Source: Maratus speciosus (lineage: Eukaryota; Arthropoda; Arachnida; Araneae; Salticidae). From it: a DNA stretch of 64,000 nucleotides. The notes under the pieces were generated by a model, which was given only the letters and a program-made list of their open reading frames with translations, was not told where the DNA came from and did no database searches. The position numbers and the translations under genes are program-made. The DNA lies in NCBI GenBank assembly GCA_963932465.1, contig OZ010799.1:158220761-158284760 (forward strand). The letters run 5' to 3'. This document shows positions 1 to 10,820 of the stretch, in pieces (the first letter of the stretch is position 1; each line of letters opens with the position of its first letter).

Positions 1-1929
1 ACGCTATCGTTCGAGAAAATTTTCTGTTGAATAAAAAATTAAAATATTTTTTCCATTCCCGTTTACTATTTATATGTTAGCTATTTATTTTTCATACCAT
101 TTAAAATTGCCTGATAATATATTTTATAAATAAAAACAATATATATTTAAAGATATAAATTATCAAAGCGTATTTCTTTAACTTAAAGATACCCTCTTCA
201 ACGAAGAGAAATTTGCATTTTTTTTTAATCTAATCCCAGATAGCATTTTTAATTTGTAGAAAATTTGCAGCAGTCTTGCTTTTAAAACCTGCAAAATTGC
301 AGCAAGCTCAGCATAACAAGACAAAGTTTATAACAAGATTGAAGCAAGATAACGCAAACGCCGAAGTCACCACACTTTGAACTTGAAGCTAACGTGTCCT
401 GCAAATTAAATTCATGATATATAAAATTTATTGAAAATAAACCGCAAACATGTAATCAAAAATACTGCAAAGTAGTAATCTTTCTACGCCTCACAACTGT
501 TCCACGACAAGCCTATTGTTGCCAACACACCGTCAGAAGGTGCATGCACCGTTTGTACTACCATAAACAATTTAAGGTAACATTTGCACTTTTTCCATGG
601 CAGCCTTTTCTGGTATTTGATAAGTATAGCGTTTAGAAAAAGCGGTGCCATCCGAATAAAATTTCTGCAATTTCTAAGTATGCGCTGATTGTCTAATCTC
701 TCAACAGAGGGAGTTTTTGATTTCGTCACTTTCGGGAATTGAAGACAGTCTTGACATCAGTTTCACAACGAACTACTCATGTAAGTGGGAGATGGTATAC
801 CTTGCGGGAAATTTGCTGCGAATTTCACAATTCAAATTTGTTACGGCAAGATAATGTCAGAAAAAATCAAACTTGCTGATAATATTCATGCTATCTAGGT
901 TATTACAACATAAGAAGAAAAATCGTGTTTCATAATCTAGGAGAAAAGTAAATAAGAAGCTGTCGGAACTCTCCTATTCATCCCCACAAAATAAAAAGAG
1001 GGAGCACTTTCCTTTCATTAACCGGAATTTGTCGAAAGATTTATTTGTAAATAAGAAAAAGCCTATATTTCACATTCTTATTAAATTGAAAATATTTTAC
1101 CACAATTCTGGTGCCATTTGAAATACCTTGTGGGTCTGTTACGATATTTTAGTCATAGTATACTAACGGTGCTTTAAAGTACCACTTTAATTAATTACCT
1201 CTAAGTAATTAAATTTCTCACGGATGAGTATTTTTTATGTTTATCCTTTAATTTTCATTGTAGTAACTGAAAAAAAATATTACATGAAAAAAATTGCAGT
1301 AGATCATAATGCAGTAGATAAAGGGTTATACTTTAATGTCAGTTTTCTCAAAACAGCGATTTTGATCATTGCGCGCACGATTTCTGAAAAATGGTTACCT
1401 AGAATTTCGCGAAATTTTCGGTAATGTAGTAAACATAGAGAGGCACAAAATGACCTATTATTATGTTTCTCAAGTAAGAAGTTTAGAATCCACAACTATT
1501 TTTGTATTAAAAAAAATCTCGATGTTACGAGTTTCTTTACAAAAGTATTTTTTTTTTTTTTTTTCAGGATCTACAAGTTCTATATTTTTCATTGTATGTC
1601 ATTTTGAAAACACCTTATATCTGTACTCATTAAAAAAAATCTTGATTTCTTTTAGCCATTTAAATGTAAAAAAACATGCATGCAAGAATAATTTTTTCGT
1701 AAAAATTGTATCATCTATAAAAAAATAATTAACAAAAATTATATATGTGTATACTTTTTTCACCAAATTTAATTGATAAAATAAATTTTTCATGATATGT
1801 GTTTTAAGTTTTATAATTAAAAATTATAAAACTGATTTAGTTACAGTTAACATTAGTTACAGTTAGTATAGTAAACAGTAAACTGTTTAGTTACAGAGTA
1901 ACGTCCACTCTTACAGAAGTCACTTTTTC
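1..1929. other. AT-rich stretch, no gene recognised
   Basis: I see no coding region with family resemblance here; ORFs are short and overlap on both strands. Positions 1545-1564 are an almost pure T run. A weak inverted pair (around 240 and 890, reading as GATAGCAT and ATGCTATC) may mark the ends of an old element, but the arms are too diverged to support a call. Confidence 0.6.
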
Positions 1930-2512
1930 ATGTATTTTGTTAGTTCAAAGGGTACCTGACCACATACACCAAAATCTTATCAGCAACAACTTATGTCCAC
2001 TTCTATCTGAATCTGAAATTTGATGAAAATCCGCGGATTAGTTTTTGGGATAGAGCTATTGCAGATATCGTGAAAAATTCTGCACAAAAGGATCACCTGT
2101 TGGACGATTTACACCAAAAACAAACCAGGGTCAATTTATATCTTAGACTAACTGAATCTGAAATTGGATGAAAATTTATGGATTAGTTCTTGAAATACAG
2201 CTATTGCGAAAATTGTGAAAAATGGAGCATAGCTGCGCCAACTGTTGGGCGATTTACAACAAAAAATAATTAGTATCAGTTTTTATCACAGTCCAACTGA
2301 ATCTAAAGTTTTCTGAAATTCTGTGCATTAATTCCGGAGATAGAGCGCCCACGAAATTTTTATCACATACAGACAGACTCACAGTCAGACATTTTCTAGA
2401 AGCTATCAAATCGTGTTCAGTACCTTCTAAAACATATAAATCCATCGAAAACCGGAAGTCGAAATTTTTACGAAAACATTACTTTCTTCTTGTAAAGATA
2501 GAAGAAAGTAAA
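1930..2512 (+). repeat. Tandem-module element, copy 1 (two ~140-bp units)
   Basis: Two diverged units of about 140 bp (a block reading like AAAATCCGCGGATTAG followed by a GCGCCAACTG-like block) are followed by a 3' module with CAGACAGAC and AACATATAAATCCATCGAAA. The module ends in a hairpin at about 2480-2510 formed by ACTTTCTTCT and AGAAGAAAGT. The same 3' module and hairpin occur at 56.7-56.8 kb and 57.6-57.7 kb, so this is one family whose internal arrays differ between copies. No coding capacity was seen. Its right edge touches the next element. Confidence 0.7.
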
Positions 2513-2516
2513 CAAA

Positions 2517-3127
2517 TTGGAAATTGCACGTCACACGTGGCAAATGAGGTGCGTTCGTACTATAGCAAGCTATTTTATATTTTATATATAGCAAGCGAAA
2601 TACTTTTTGCATCGCATATTCTACTGAATGTATATCTTAGTGTACTTCATAAGTGAATATCAATTTTATTCTGTTCTAAAGGCTGTAACATCATTAAAAT
2701 GCACTTTCCAATTCAAAATCTTTTTCCCATTGGCCGTAATGTAATGGAAAAATTTTGACTGTCCCTGTTAATAAACTATGCATCCGATTTTCATAAAATT
2801 TTAAATGACTCGACAAAATATTGCAACAATTACATATTTAAAATTTCAGACAATTCGGGAGGTTGTAACATCATTAAAATGCATTTGAAATAATTTTTTC
2901 TCATTGGCCGTAATGTAATGGAAAAATTTGACTGTCGCTGTAATTAAACTATACAACCGATTTTCATAAAATTTGAAATGACTCGACAAAATATTGCAAA
3001 AATTATATATTTAAAATTTCAGACCATTCGGTTGGGTAGTTTTTGCTCTACTATATGCGGGCGGACAGACAGACTGAACGACGACTATAGGTGCTACGTA
3101 TTTATATAATTACGAACGCACCTAAAA
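2517..3127 (+). mobile_element. Element with GGTGCGTTCGTA inverted ends, copy A
   Basis: Inverted copies of GGTGCGTTCGTA lie near both ends (about 2550 and 3110). Inside are two tandem units of about 180 bp, each with CCATTCGG and CATTGGCCGTAATGTAA, then a CGGACAGACAGAC stretch. Copies B (46.2 kb, opposite orientation) and C (49.9 kb) have the same plan. The right end is followed by a short A run in all three. Class is uncertain: the inverted ends suggest a DNA transposon and the A run suggests a retroposon. It is non-coding. Confidence 0.75.
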
Positions 3128-3289
3128 ACTGACAAATTCCCCTCTTAAAATAAGTATAAATATTCGTAACAAATTTTGGAGTATTGGGTCAGTTAGATAC
3201 CAAACTATAGTATTTTTTTTTAATCCTCTAACTTAATTCTTTTTTTAAAAAACATTTAATTCATTTTTAGCAATTTTTATCCATTTCAA

Positions 3290-3672
3290 ACATCTTTTAA
3301 TTGGTTAATGATAGGTAAAATGAATGATTTTGGTGTTAGAATGAATCATTCGGGCATCCACAAAAGCACAGCTGCCAACCTTCGTATTCTTCTGCTATTA
3401 CAACCAAAAATGTAAAAATAAATTAAGAAGCATACGGCTGTTATTATTATTTTTTTTGAAACATTTCATTCTTTTTTACATTCAACTAACAAATATTTTT
3501 ATGTCTGCGTAGTGAAAAAAAAAAGTACAATGTTCCTACTCTGTCTGTTTTTTAAGGCGATTTTTTCAAAGAAAAATCTATCTTTATAATATTTTTTGAA
3601 AATTACCTTGAAATCATTTTTGTTGTTATTGTTTCAAAAACCTATCACGAATTTTTCTTTTAAGACTCACCG

Positions 3673-3704
<32 letters not shown>

Positions 3705-3720
3705 AAAGAAAAACGGATCA
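3290..3720 (+). repeat. Dispersed repeat R1, copy 1, with poly-A run
   Basis: This block, containing AATCATTCGGGCATCC and GCTGCCAACCTTCG, recurs three times in a row at 7012-7530 and in diverged form near 63540. The right half (CTCTGTCTGTTTT, then CACGAATTTTTCTTTT) matches 7560-7760. It ends in a run of about 30 A at 3673-3702. Confidence 0.75.
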
Positions 3721-5435
3721 TGAGAATCCCGCTATTGCTACAGTTTGATTCTTTCGCATAGGGTTATATGCAATGACACTTTTACTTACCCATCATACGC
3801 AGTGTATAGGGTAAGTCTTGTAATCGTTTTAAAAATCGAAAAAAAGATTTGACGGATTTACACGTTTCGGACACTGGAGATTCCGAAAAACATATTTTTA
3901 GAAAAAAAAAAAAAATTGTCGTCCGTCTGTATGTGTGTGTGTCCGTAAACGCTCTATCTCCCGAACAAATTGAGATAGAGACTTGAAATTCGGTGTGTGC
4001 TTAGGAAGTAACAATGGGAACATGTCTATTAAATATCAGTAACCTCGATTATCCGGAATTTTTTTTTCGTACTCTCGAAATATTCATTCTGATAAAAGGT
4101 ATACAAAAATTTTCGAAATTGTTTATTTGAAGGAGTGAATATAAAAGACAATAAAAAACCATAAATTGCGCATAATAAATGAACTCGATCGGATAATTAG
4201 TTGTCGAGATATTTGTAATTCTATTTTTCAAACTCTTCAATTTTCATGACCCCGTATTTCATTCAAATTTCAATTCAAAGATATATTTTAATTGGAAATG
4301 AGACGCTTAATCCTACGCAGTAAACTGTTAGTTAATATTATTACAATTTTTCGAGTTATAAGGATGTTTCTTTTACGCAATTCGATTCTACACGATTATC
4401 CCACCAACCAAAAAACTATCGCCAGACTATAAGATTAGATGCCAATAATGGCTTATCGCAAATGTCAATCATTTAATGCATCTCCATACCTGTAAGGTGG
4501 GGGTTACCATAGGGGGGGCAAATGCCGCCAAGTTTGTCGCCAACCTGGCGACCAAAATTAGTCGCCAAATTGAAGCCAAATTGGTGGCATCTCTAATATT
4601 TCGCCAAATTCCCATAGACTTCCATTGTAAACCTATAGTGTTTACTTGCTTACAGAAAATCAACAAATCGATGTGAACAAATTGATGCAACAAAAAGTAA
4701 TATTAGCTTAAGGGATTATATTAATTATATTTAAGGGGGTCTAAGTAAATTAAATTATGAATAAGGTTACATGATACAATGGATACGTGATAACATGTAT
4801 CACGTGTTTTATTTTCATATTTTATATTATGTATATCCAAGATGGGTAAGTATTACGGTGCCCCCCCCATTCCCAACGACTAGTTTTTATCCGCCATCAC
4901 GTAAGCCAGCTGGTTTTGATCCTGCGTTGTTTCATAGTTTTCTATTTTCTCGAACTGTCTAATATGTTCCGGAGTCCGTTAATTTATCGGCTATTGTCCG
5001 AGTACTGCAGTTGTTAACAGATTAACTCATTTTATAATATAAATTAATTACCAATAGATACTGGTGTGAGTGTAATGAAATTATGATTATATTTTTTCCA
5101 TTGATAGTAATAAATTTCTATATAATAGCATAATACGTTCTAGAAATTCCGTAATTCACATAACCTGAATTCATACCAGAAATTTCAAATAGTAAATTTT
5201 GCTTTATTTAAAAAATGGTCTATTATTTAAAAAAAGCAAATATTGCTATTTTAAATTTATGATATGAAATTGGAATATTCGAATTAAAATATCCACTAAA
5301 TTCAAAACACTGATGATGGCTTATATGCTAGCGTGGGTGTTAGAGGGCTAATGTTTCAAACCTTATATTTATTTTACAGTAAAATTTTGCGGATTTAAAT
5401 AAATAACCAACAAAGTCTCCTCATGTAATAATTAT
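3721..5435. other. Patchwork of diverged dispersed repeats, no gene
   Basis: Positions 3850-4040 resemble, in reverse, the 3' module of the 55.7-kb tandem-module elements. Positions 4540-4620 carry several CGCCAAATT/TTGGCG motifs shared with the GGTACT-ended miniature elements. Positions 4820-5130 match the sequence flanking the foldback at 8.5-9.6 kb and form an uninterrupted copy of that site. No coding region is supported. Confidence 0.65.
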
Positions 5436-5660
5436 ACACTCATGTCCAAAATTAAGGTCACAAACATAATATCTGTGAAAACTGATGAACTATTCACTGT
5501 GTTCCCCGAAATTTTGCCCAGAGGCATATTACAATTGGAGAAACAATATAGCAACATAACAATATGGAAAAGATTTTAATTGTGAATTAAGATACAGGGT
5601 ATATGAGAAAGTGTTAAATCATGAATCAGAGATAAAACATTTATCTCGGGAAAAGTCTGT

Positions 5661-6358
5661 CTAATATGAAATGTGACCATCGTGTACTGCTATACAAGCC
5701 TCACAACGAGCTCTCATATTGCGTATGAGGGTGTCAATAAGTCTTTGTGGCAAGAAAGCCCATTCTTCCAAAAGCGCGTCTTTTAACTCCTGGCGGGTTC
5801 TGGGAGGGGGGGGGGGTTACGCTGTGAAATGGCTCCTCCTAGACCATCCCAAACATGTTCAATTGGATTCAGGTCCAGAGGCCTCGAGAGCCAGTTCATA
5901 CGGTGAATATCCTTTTCGTTAAGAAAATCCTCAACAATGTGAATTCTATGTGGCTTCGCATTATCGTCCATAAACATGAAGTCCGGGCCTACGACAACCC
6001 GGAACAACCTCACATAGGCTTCCAGGACCTCATCCCTACAGAGATGTGCGTTGACAGTACCCGCATCGAAGACTTGCAGTGGTGTACGACTGCCCAACAT
6101 TATGGCGCTCCAGCTAAGGACTCCTTTGCCACCAAATCCGTCAATTTCTTTTACGCAGGAGGGATGATAGCGAGCTACACTTTTTTTCCAGATGAAGATT
6201 CGGCAAGAATCACCCTTCGAGGTGAATCTCGACTCATCACTGGAAAGAACATTGCCCCATTCTTGTTGTGTCCAAGACTGATGTATTCGGCTCCACAACA
6301 ACCGTGTTCTTCTGTCGGATGCAGCGAAAGGGACACACACGACTGGACACCTGGTGTT
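5661..6358 (-). pseudogene. Tcb1-like Tc1 transposase, N-terminally truncated and frameshifted
   Basis: The reading frame resembles the catalytic domain of Tc1-family DDE transposases, which cut and rejoin the element ends at TA sites. I see SSDESRF (first Asp), FMDDNAKPH (second Asp) and DLNPIEHVWD (Glu). The spacing between the last two is 34 residues, the DD34E signature of Tc1. The N-terminal paired-like DNA-binding half, about the first 140 residues in intact relatives, is missing; the sequence stops at the inverted junction near 6360. A homopolymer of C on the coding strand (plus-strand G run near 5805-5817) shifts the frame after AISQRNPPP, so the C-terminal segment ending in EACIAVHDGHISY lies in another frame (stop at 5661-5663). 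The triad is intact, yet no functional protein can be made. The similarity to spider Tcb1-like elements is from family knowledge. Confidence 0.9.
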
Positions 6359-6375
6359 AGGGAGTTAAAAGCCGG

Positions 6376-6504
6376 GAGTTAAAAGCCGCACATTTGGAAG
6401 AATGGGCTTTGTTGCCACAAAGACTCATTGACAACCTCATAAACAGTATTAGAGCTCGTTGTGAGGCTTGTATAGCAGTGCACGGTGGTCACACACCATA
6501 TTAG
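6376..6504 (+). pseudogene. Inverted duplicate of Tc1 transposase C-terminus
   Basis: On the plus strand this stretch reads ELKAAHLEEWALLPQRL and continues to GGHTPY and a stop. It matches codon for codon the C-terminus encoded on the minus strand at 5661-5789 (ELKDALLEEWAFLPQRL to DGHISY), with about ten substitutions. It has no start and no upstream domain. It is the coding part of the inverted right arm of the defective Tc1 element, so the element carries two C-termini facing each other and no N-terminus. Confidence 0.9.
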
Positions 6505-6795
6505 ACAGACTTTTCCCGAGATAAATGCTTTATCTCTGATTCATGATTTAACACTTTTTCATATACCCTATATCTTAATTCACAATTAAAATCTTTCCCA
6601 TATTGTTATGTTGCTATATTCTTTCTCCCATTGTAATATACATCTGTGCCAAATTTCGTGGCAACACAGTGAATAGTTCATCAGTTTTCACAGATTTTAT
6701 GTTTGTGACCTTAATTTTGGACATGAGTGTATAAAACCCGATAAGATGAATACTGGTTGCACTAATTATATCGGTAGCTACAGCTGTATTAATGG

Positions 6796-7012
6796 TTAGT
6801 CCTTTCCGACGCAGCGGTCCCAAGTTGGGACCACCTAATTTTAATACCAAATTTACAAACGGAAAAAGAATATTTTAATAAAATTTTGCTTTTACAATGA
6901 AAGTTTAAAGTAACGAGTTTTTAATTTCGAAAAAGGTCTTATGTAAATTCCGGTGTCAGTCAATCATTTCATCATTTTAAGAACAGAATTGTTTTGTGCC
7001 GGAAAGTGTTAA
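6796..7012. mobile_element. Putative TTAA-flanked miniature element
   Basis: The left end reads TTAG then TCCTTTCCGACG; the right end reads CGGAAAGTG then TTAA. The right TTAA falls inside dispersed repeat R1, whose other copies read GGTTAATGATAGG without interruption, which supports insertion at TTAA. TTAA targets are typical of piggyBac and Kolobok elements. The TIR match is short (about 15 bp with mismatches). Confidence 0.5.
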
Positions 7013-7760
7013 TGATAGGTATAATAATTTTGGTGTTAGCATTAATCATTCGGGTATCCACAAAAGCACAACTGCCAACCTTCGCATTCTTCTGCTATTA
7101 CAATCATAAATGTGAAAATAAATAAAATGAATTAAGAGTCGGGTGGCTCTTAATTTAATTCTTTTTTCTTGAAACATTTCATTCATTTTTACCAATGTTT
7201 ACCCATTTCAAACATCTTCTAATAGGTAACTGATAGGCATAATGAATGATTTTGGAGTTAGAATAAATCATTCGGGTATCTGCAAACGTACAGCTGCCAA
7301 CCTTCGTAATCTTCTTCTATTACAACCAGAAATGCAAAAATAAACAAAACGAATTAATTAACTCTTAATTTTATTTAAACATTTCATTCATTTTTATCAT
7401 CTTTTAATTGGTTAATGATAGGTATAACTAATGATTTGGCGTCAGAATGAATGATTCGAGTATCCGCAAACGCACAGCTACCAACCTTCCTATTCTTCTG
7501 CTATTGCAACAAGAAATGTAAGAGGGATACAGCTCTTATTTTTCTTTTCAAACATTTCATTCAATTTTATCCCCACTAACAAATATTTCCGTTTCTACGT
7601 AGTGAAAAAACCCCCCAAAAACTATTGCAGTATTCCCACTCAGTCTGTTTTATGAAAACAATTTTTTTCAAAGAAAAATCTTTTTAATTTTTATTGAAAA
7701 ATACCTTGAAATGATTTTTTTCGTTATTGTTGCAAAAACCTACCACGAATTTTTTTTTCT
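7012..7760 (+). repeat. Three tandem copies of dispersed repeat R1
   Basis: Three successive units of about 200 bp start near 7012, 7220 and 7420. Each has AATGATAGGTATAA-like, ATTCGGGTATCC-like and CTGCCAACCTTCG-like blocks. The last unit runs into the same right half as the copy at 3290-3720. There is no coding content. Confidence 0.8.
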
Positions 7761-7765
7761 TAAGA

Positions 7766-7925
7766 CGATCACGCTTGCGTGCATCACCGGTGGGTCACGC
7801 TCGACTGTCCCATCAGGCGGCGTGCATCCCGGTGGGGTCACACTCGACTGTTCCATAGAGCGCGTGTGCTACAGGTGGGACACACTCGACTATGCTATAG
7901 ACGGTGTGCACTACAGGTGGTCGCA
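7766..7925 (+). repeat. GC-rich minisatellite, about 43-bp unit, four copies
   Basis: Four head-to-tail units share GTGCATCCCGGTGGG-like and CACACTCGACTGT-like blocks, with a period near 43 bp. The array is much richer in G+C than its surroundings. An ORF runs through it (7711-7971), but its repetitive product is explained by the array. Confidence 0.85.
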
Positions 7926-7978
7926 TTTCAATATTCGAAAATTCAGTATTAAAGACAATTCATTATTCTAAATTTAAT

Positions 7979-8140
7979 ACATTCACGACGGGGAACGAGA
8001 ATCCTAGTTTTCATTCAAAAAATATCATTGACTAAGGGCGTGACTTCTACCTTACAGAAATGCATTTATATCATGTTGTCCATATCTCTTTAGATTGTAA
8101 GACATTTTACATTAAATTCGTACATATGCAGTCAATAAAA
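7979..8140 (+). repeat. Dispersed repeat; uninterrupted insertion site for a CAGTGG element
   Basis: This repeat (ACATTCACGACGGGGAACG to TTAAATTCGTACAT) recurs at 41161-41490, where a 173-bp palindromic element interrupts it inside GCATTT. The copy here reads straight through GCATTTATATCA at about 8062-8073 and so shows the empty state. Confidence 0.85.
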
Positions 8141-8507
8141 TCATTTCTATAATTAATTTTCTTACTCCTTACGAACTTTCAGACATTCAAAATCAACTCT
8201 CTTGTTATATTTTAATTCAATTCAATAAATATGAGAGGGGCGGGTCATTACATGCAGTGTCTGAATAAGCGACAGTACCACGCCGCCAGATGAAGGGAAA
8301 TATGAATTCGAGCCCCGTCTCACAGCGAAAAACATGAATATTGGCCCCGGCGTGAAGGTATTAAAATGCACTGGAAAAGAAACGGAAACTGGGAACGTTG
8401 CTATTATTGCAGTTTGAATTACCAGGGATCCTTTCCCATAGGATTAAATGCAATGGCAATTTTTTTTCTACGCCGTCTCGTAAGTCAGGAGATTTTGACA
8501 CCATGTA
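8141..8507. other. Non-coding repeat sequence left of the foldback
   Basis: Positions 8366-8507 resemble parts of 3720-3790 and 4890-4930 (GGATTAAATGCAATGG, CGTAAGTCAGGAG). No gene is visible. Confidence 0.55.
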
Positions 8508-9572
8508 CAGTCGTGGAAAAAAAAAAAAAAGAAAACACCCTCTACTAAATCTTAACAAATTATCACAAACGAAAGTTACCGGTACCGAACAATTGGAAAT
8601 AAAGTCTACTTTTAAATGATGTATATAAAATTTTCTTAGGGGCCATTTACATATTAAAACGAATCAAAACTCAATTTCTTTCAATGGCAATACCCAATTT
8701 TAACGAGATATTTCAAATATTCGGTTCAAACTATGCCTAGACACCGAATTTCAAGTCATTTGAATGATAAAGTTTTGAATTATAAACATTCAAAATTAAG
8801 TGCTTGTAATGTTAAATTACATTTTCATATTTTTATTTATATCTCCTGAAATTATGCTCCTAATGCGCTAATTTTTTTGTAGCAATAATACTAATATACC
8901 CAAACATAAATACGCTGAATTTACAATTTTTATAATTTTATGATATGAATTATGAAATTAATATTCGAAGAAATTATGAATTGCAACCTACAATTTTTTT
9001 GAGGGATTTAAATTTATTAAGTCCTGCTTTATGGAAATCCAAATTTTCACATTTTTCTTCCAAGTAGTTTTCAAATTATGCTTAAAAAACGGCAAAATGA
9101 TGGTTTAAAGGCCCATCTATGATAGAAGTGAATAGATATTTTGAAATTTATTCTGCTGTCCTGTAATCTAACAGGCTTCATCGACTTCTTGAGTTGCGCT
9201 TCAGGTGCCTTGATCAAGAACTCTTTTGGTTAACAATCAAGCACGGAGCTTCAATTTGGATACAGCCCTTAAAATATGCTCGTTTTAAAATAATTAATTT
9301 CTCGGAAACTTATGGTACGAATTTCATAAAAATTTGTTTTTAGGCTAATTGAAGGGTGTAGAGTTCATTTATGCTGTCAGAATTGTGTACTTCATTTGAA
9401 AAAAAAACTAAGTTATGGTTGGTTTTAATATGTAGATGGCCCCCTAAGCAAATTTTATATACATCATTTAAAAGTAGACTTTATTTTCAATCGTTCCTTA
9501 CCAGTAACTTTCTTCTGCAATAATTTGTTGAAGAGTTAGTAGGGGGTGTTTACTTTTTTCTCCCAACGAATG
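8508..9572. mobile_element. Foldback element, about 180-bp arms, TA-flanked
   Basis: The left end CAGTCGTGGAAAAA and right end CCCAACGAATG belong to inverted arms at 8508-8690 and 9405-9572. The arms share AAGTAGACTTT-type, ATGATGTATATAAAATTTTC and GGGGCCAT blocks. TA flanks each side (8506-8507, 9573-9574), and the flanks also share ATGTAC. The 4.9-kb copy of the surrounding repeat lacks this insert. The interior (8700-9400) is non-coding. A 367-bp relative lies at 36257-36623. Confidence 0.8.
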
Positions 9573-10186
9573 TACTTTCATCGTTTTACAAATTTCCCGA
9601 ACAGTCTAGTATGTTCAGGATTGCATGAAAACATCACCTATTCCAGAATTTATACAACTGTGAACGACTTAGCTGATTTCATGATATAAATAAATTATCA
9701 AACAGATACTGGTGTGAGTGTAAAAAATTACAGATATATATATATTTTTTCATTGATAGTAATAAATTTCTTTTAGCGTAATCCAACTTAGGTAATTTCA
9801 AATACAAATTCTTGGTATGAACGCTGCAACGTTGCTTATTGATTTCTTTTTTTTTAATTTTCACACGTTTTGAAAGAAATATATATGTACAAATTCATCC
9901 TAGTCCATTAATCACACAGTGTGAAGGGGAAATAGATAATGCTTCTGCAAAAAATATACTACGAGTATATAAGTACAGCAGATGGTAATTATATGAACAT
10001 GATTACACATCATCTAACAGTTTGATAAAAATATATTAGAAATTATTGCTACTCTTGGGCAAAGAATATGGTCTAAATGATTTAATGTTGAATAAATTAT
10101 TGTTTTCAGAAAATTTATTTTTATTCTATTTCAAAATGATATTGTTTATGATTTTACGAATCAAACATGAATTTCATAAAAATAAA
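9573..10186. other. Repeat flank and AT-rich sequence, no gene
   Basis: Positions 9573-9780 continue the repeat interrupted by the foldback and match 4960-5130 (ATACTGGTGTGAGTGTAA, TTGATAGTAATAAATTTC). Positions 9900-10186 show nothing I recognise. Confidence 0.6.
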
Positions 10187-10426
10187 TATTAGGGGTACCG
10201 GAAAATTCTGTAGCATAATGTTCTTTCACGCCTACTTTTTTAAAATTCAGATTTCTTCATTGACACCACTTTTTTGAAATGGTAAAATTCCCATTATTTT
10301 CCCCTTAATGTGAAACCTATCGGAATTTTACCGTTTCAAAAAAGTGTGTCTAATGAAGAAACCAGAATTAAAAAAAAGTAGGCGTGAAAGAATTTTATGC
10401 GACAGAATTTTCCGGTACCCCTAATA
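10187..10426. mobile_element. Palindromic miniature element, TACCGGAAAATTCTG ends
   Basis: Almost the whole 236 bp forms an inverted repeat, from TTAGGGGTACCGG to CCGGTACCCCTAA, with TA at both borders. The inner part (AGATTTCTTCATTG, CACCACTTTTTTGAAATGG) is shared with palindromes at 11.9 and 48.3 kb, while the outer 60 bp are different. It is non-coding. Confidence 0.85.
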
Positions 10427-10820
10427 CATTTTAATAATTCCTGATTTTTAGGAAAAGTATTTTGTCATAGCCATTTAATTATTAGTAATTTACCTGTTTC
10501 TATGAAACGTAATCCATTTCAAAATAATATTGTAGTTTTTGTGTGATTATTATTATTATTATTATTTTGCATACAGTCGAACTTCTGTATCTAGAATTTT
10601 TCTCTAATGAGAAACAATTCAAAATACATTGTTTTCAACACATGTAGGTTTTATTTTTTTTAACACGCATAAAGATTTACTTATTTTAGCTTCTTGATCT
10701 AAATATTTAGGTCAAAACAAAGACTGAAAATTTATGCGAAACATTAATAATTTAACTTTACATAAAGCAATCCTTACTAATTGATCCGGGACTAATGCCT
10801 AAATACTTTCAAGAAATTAA

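Larger units (their letters stand above)
5436..6729 (-). mobile_element. Defective Tc1 element, both ends derived from its 3' end
   Basis: The element is bounded by CACTCATGTCCAAAATTAAG and its inverse, with TA on each side (5434-5435 and 6730-6731), the Tc1/mariner target. The inverted arms are about 360 bp (5436-5800 and 6367-6729), far longer than needed for TIRs. Both arms encode the last 43 codons of the transposase including its stop, so the right arm is an inverted copy of the 3' end that replaces the normal 5' part. A 14-bp tandem duplication (GGGAGTTAAAAGCC at 6360-6373 and 6374-6387) sits at the junction. Confidence 0.9.

Noticed and set aside
240..900. Possible element with GATAGCAT ends
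   Set aside because: Only short, diverged inverted matches; no target duplication and no second copy in the window.
3673..3702. Poly-A run as a retroposon tail
   Set aside because: It follows dispersed repeat R1, but the other R1 copies lack it and no retroposon body or target duplication is visible.
5855..6382. 175-codon plus-strand ORF
   Set aside because: It lies opposite the Tc1 transposase catalytic domain; the minus strand carries the DD34E motifs, so this is a shadow.
7711..7971. 86-codon ORF with repeats rich in Gly, Asp and Trp
   Set aside because: The repetition comes from the 43-bp minisatellite, and no flanking coding signal exists.
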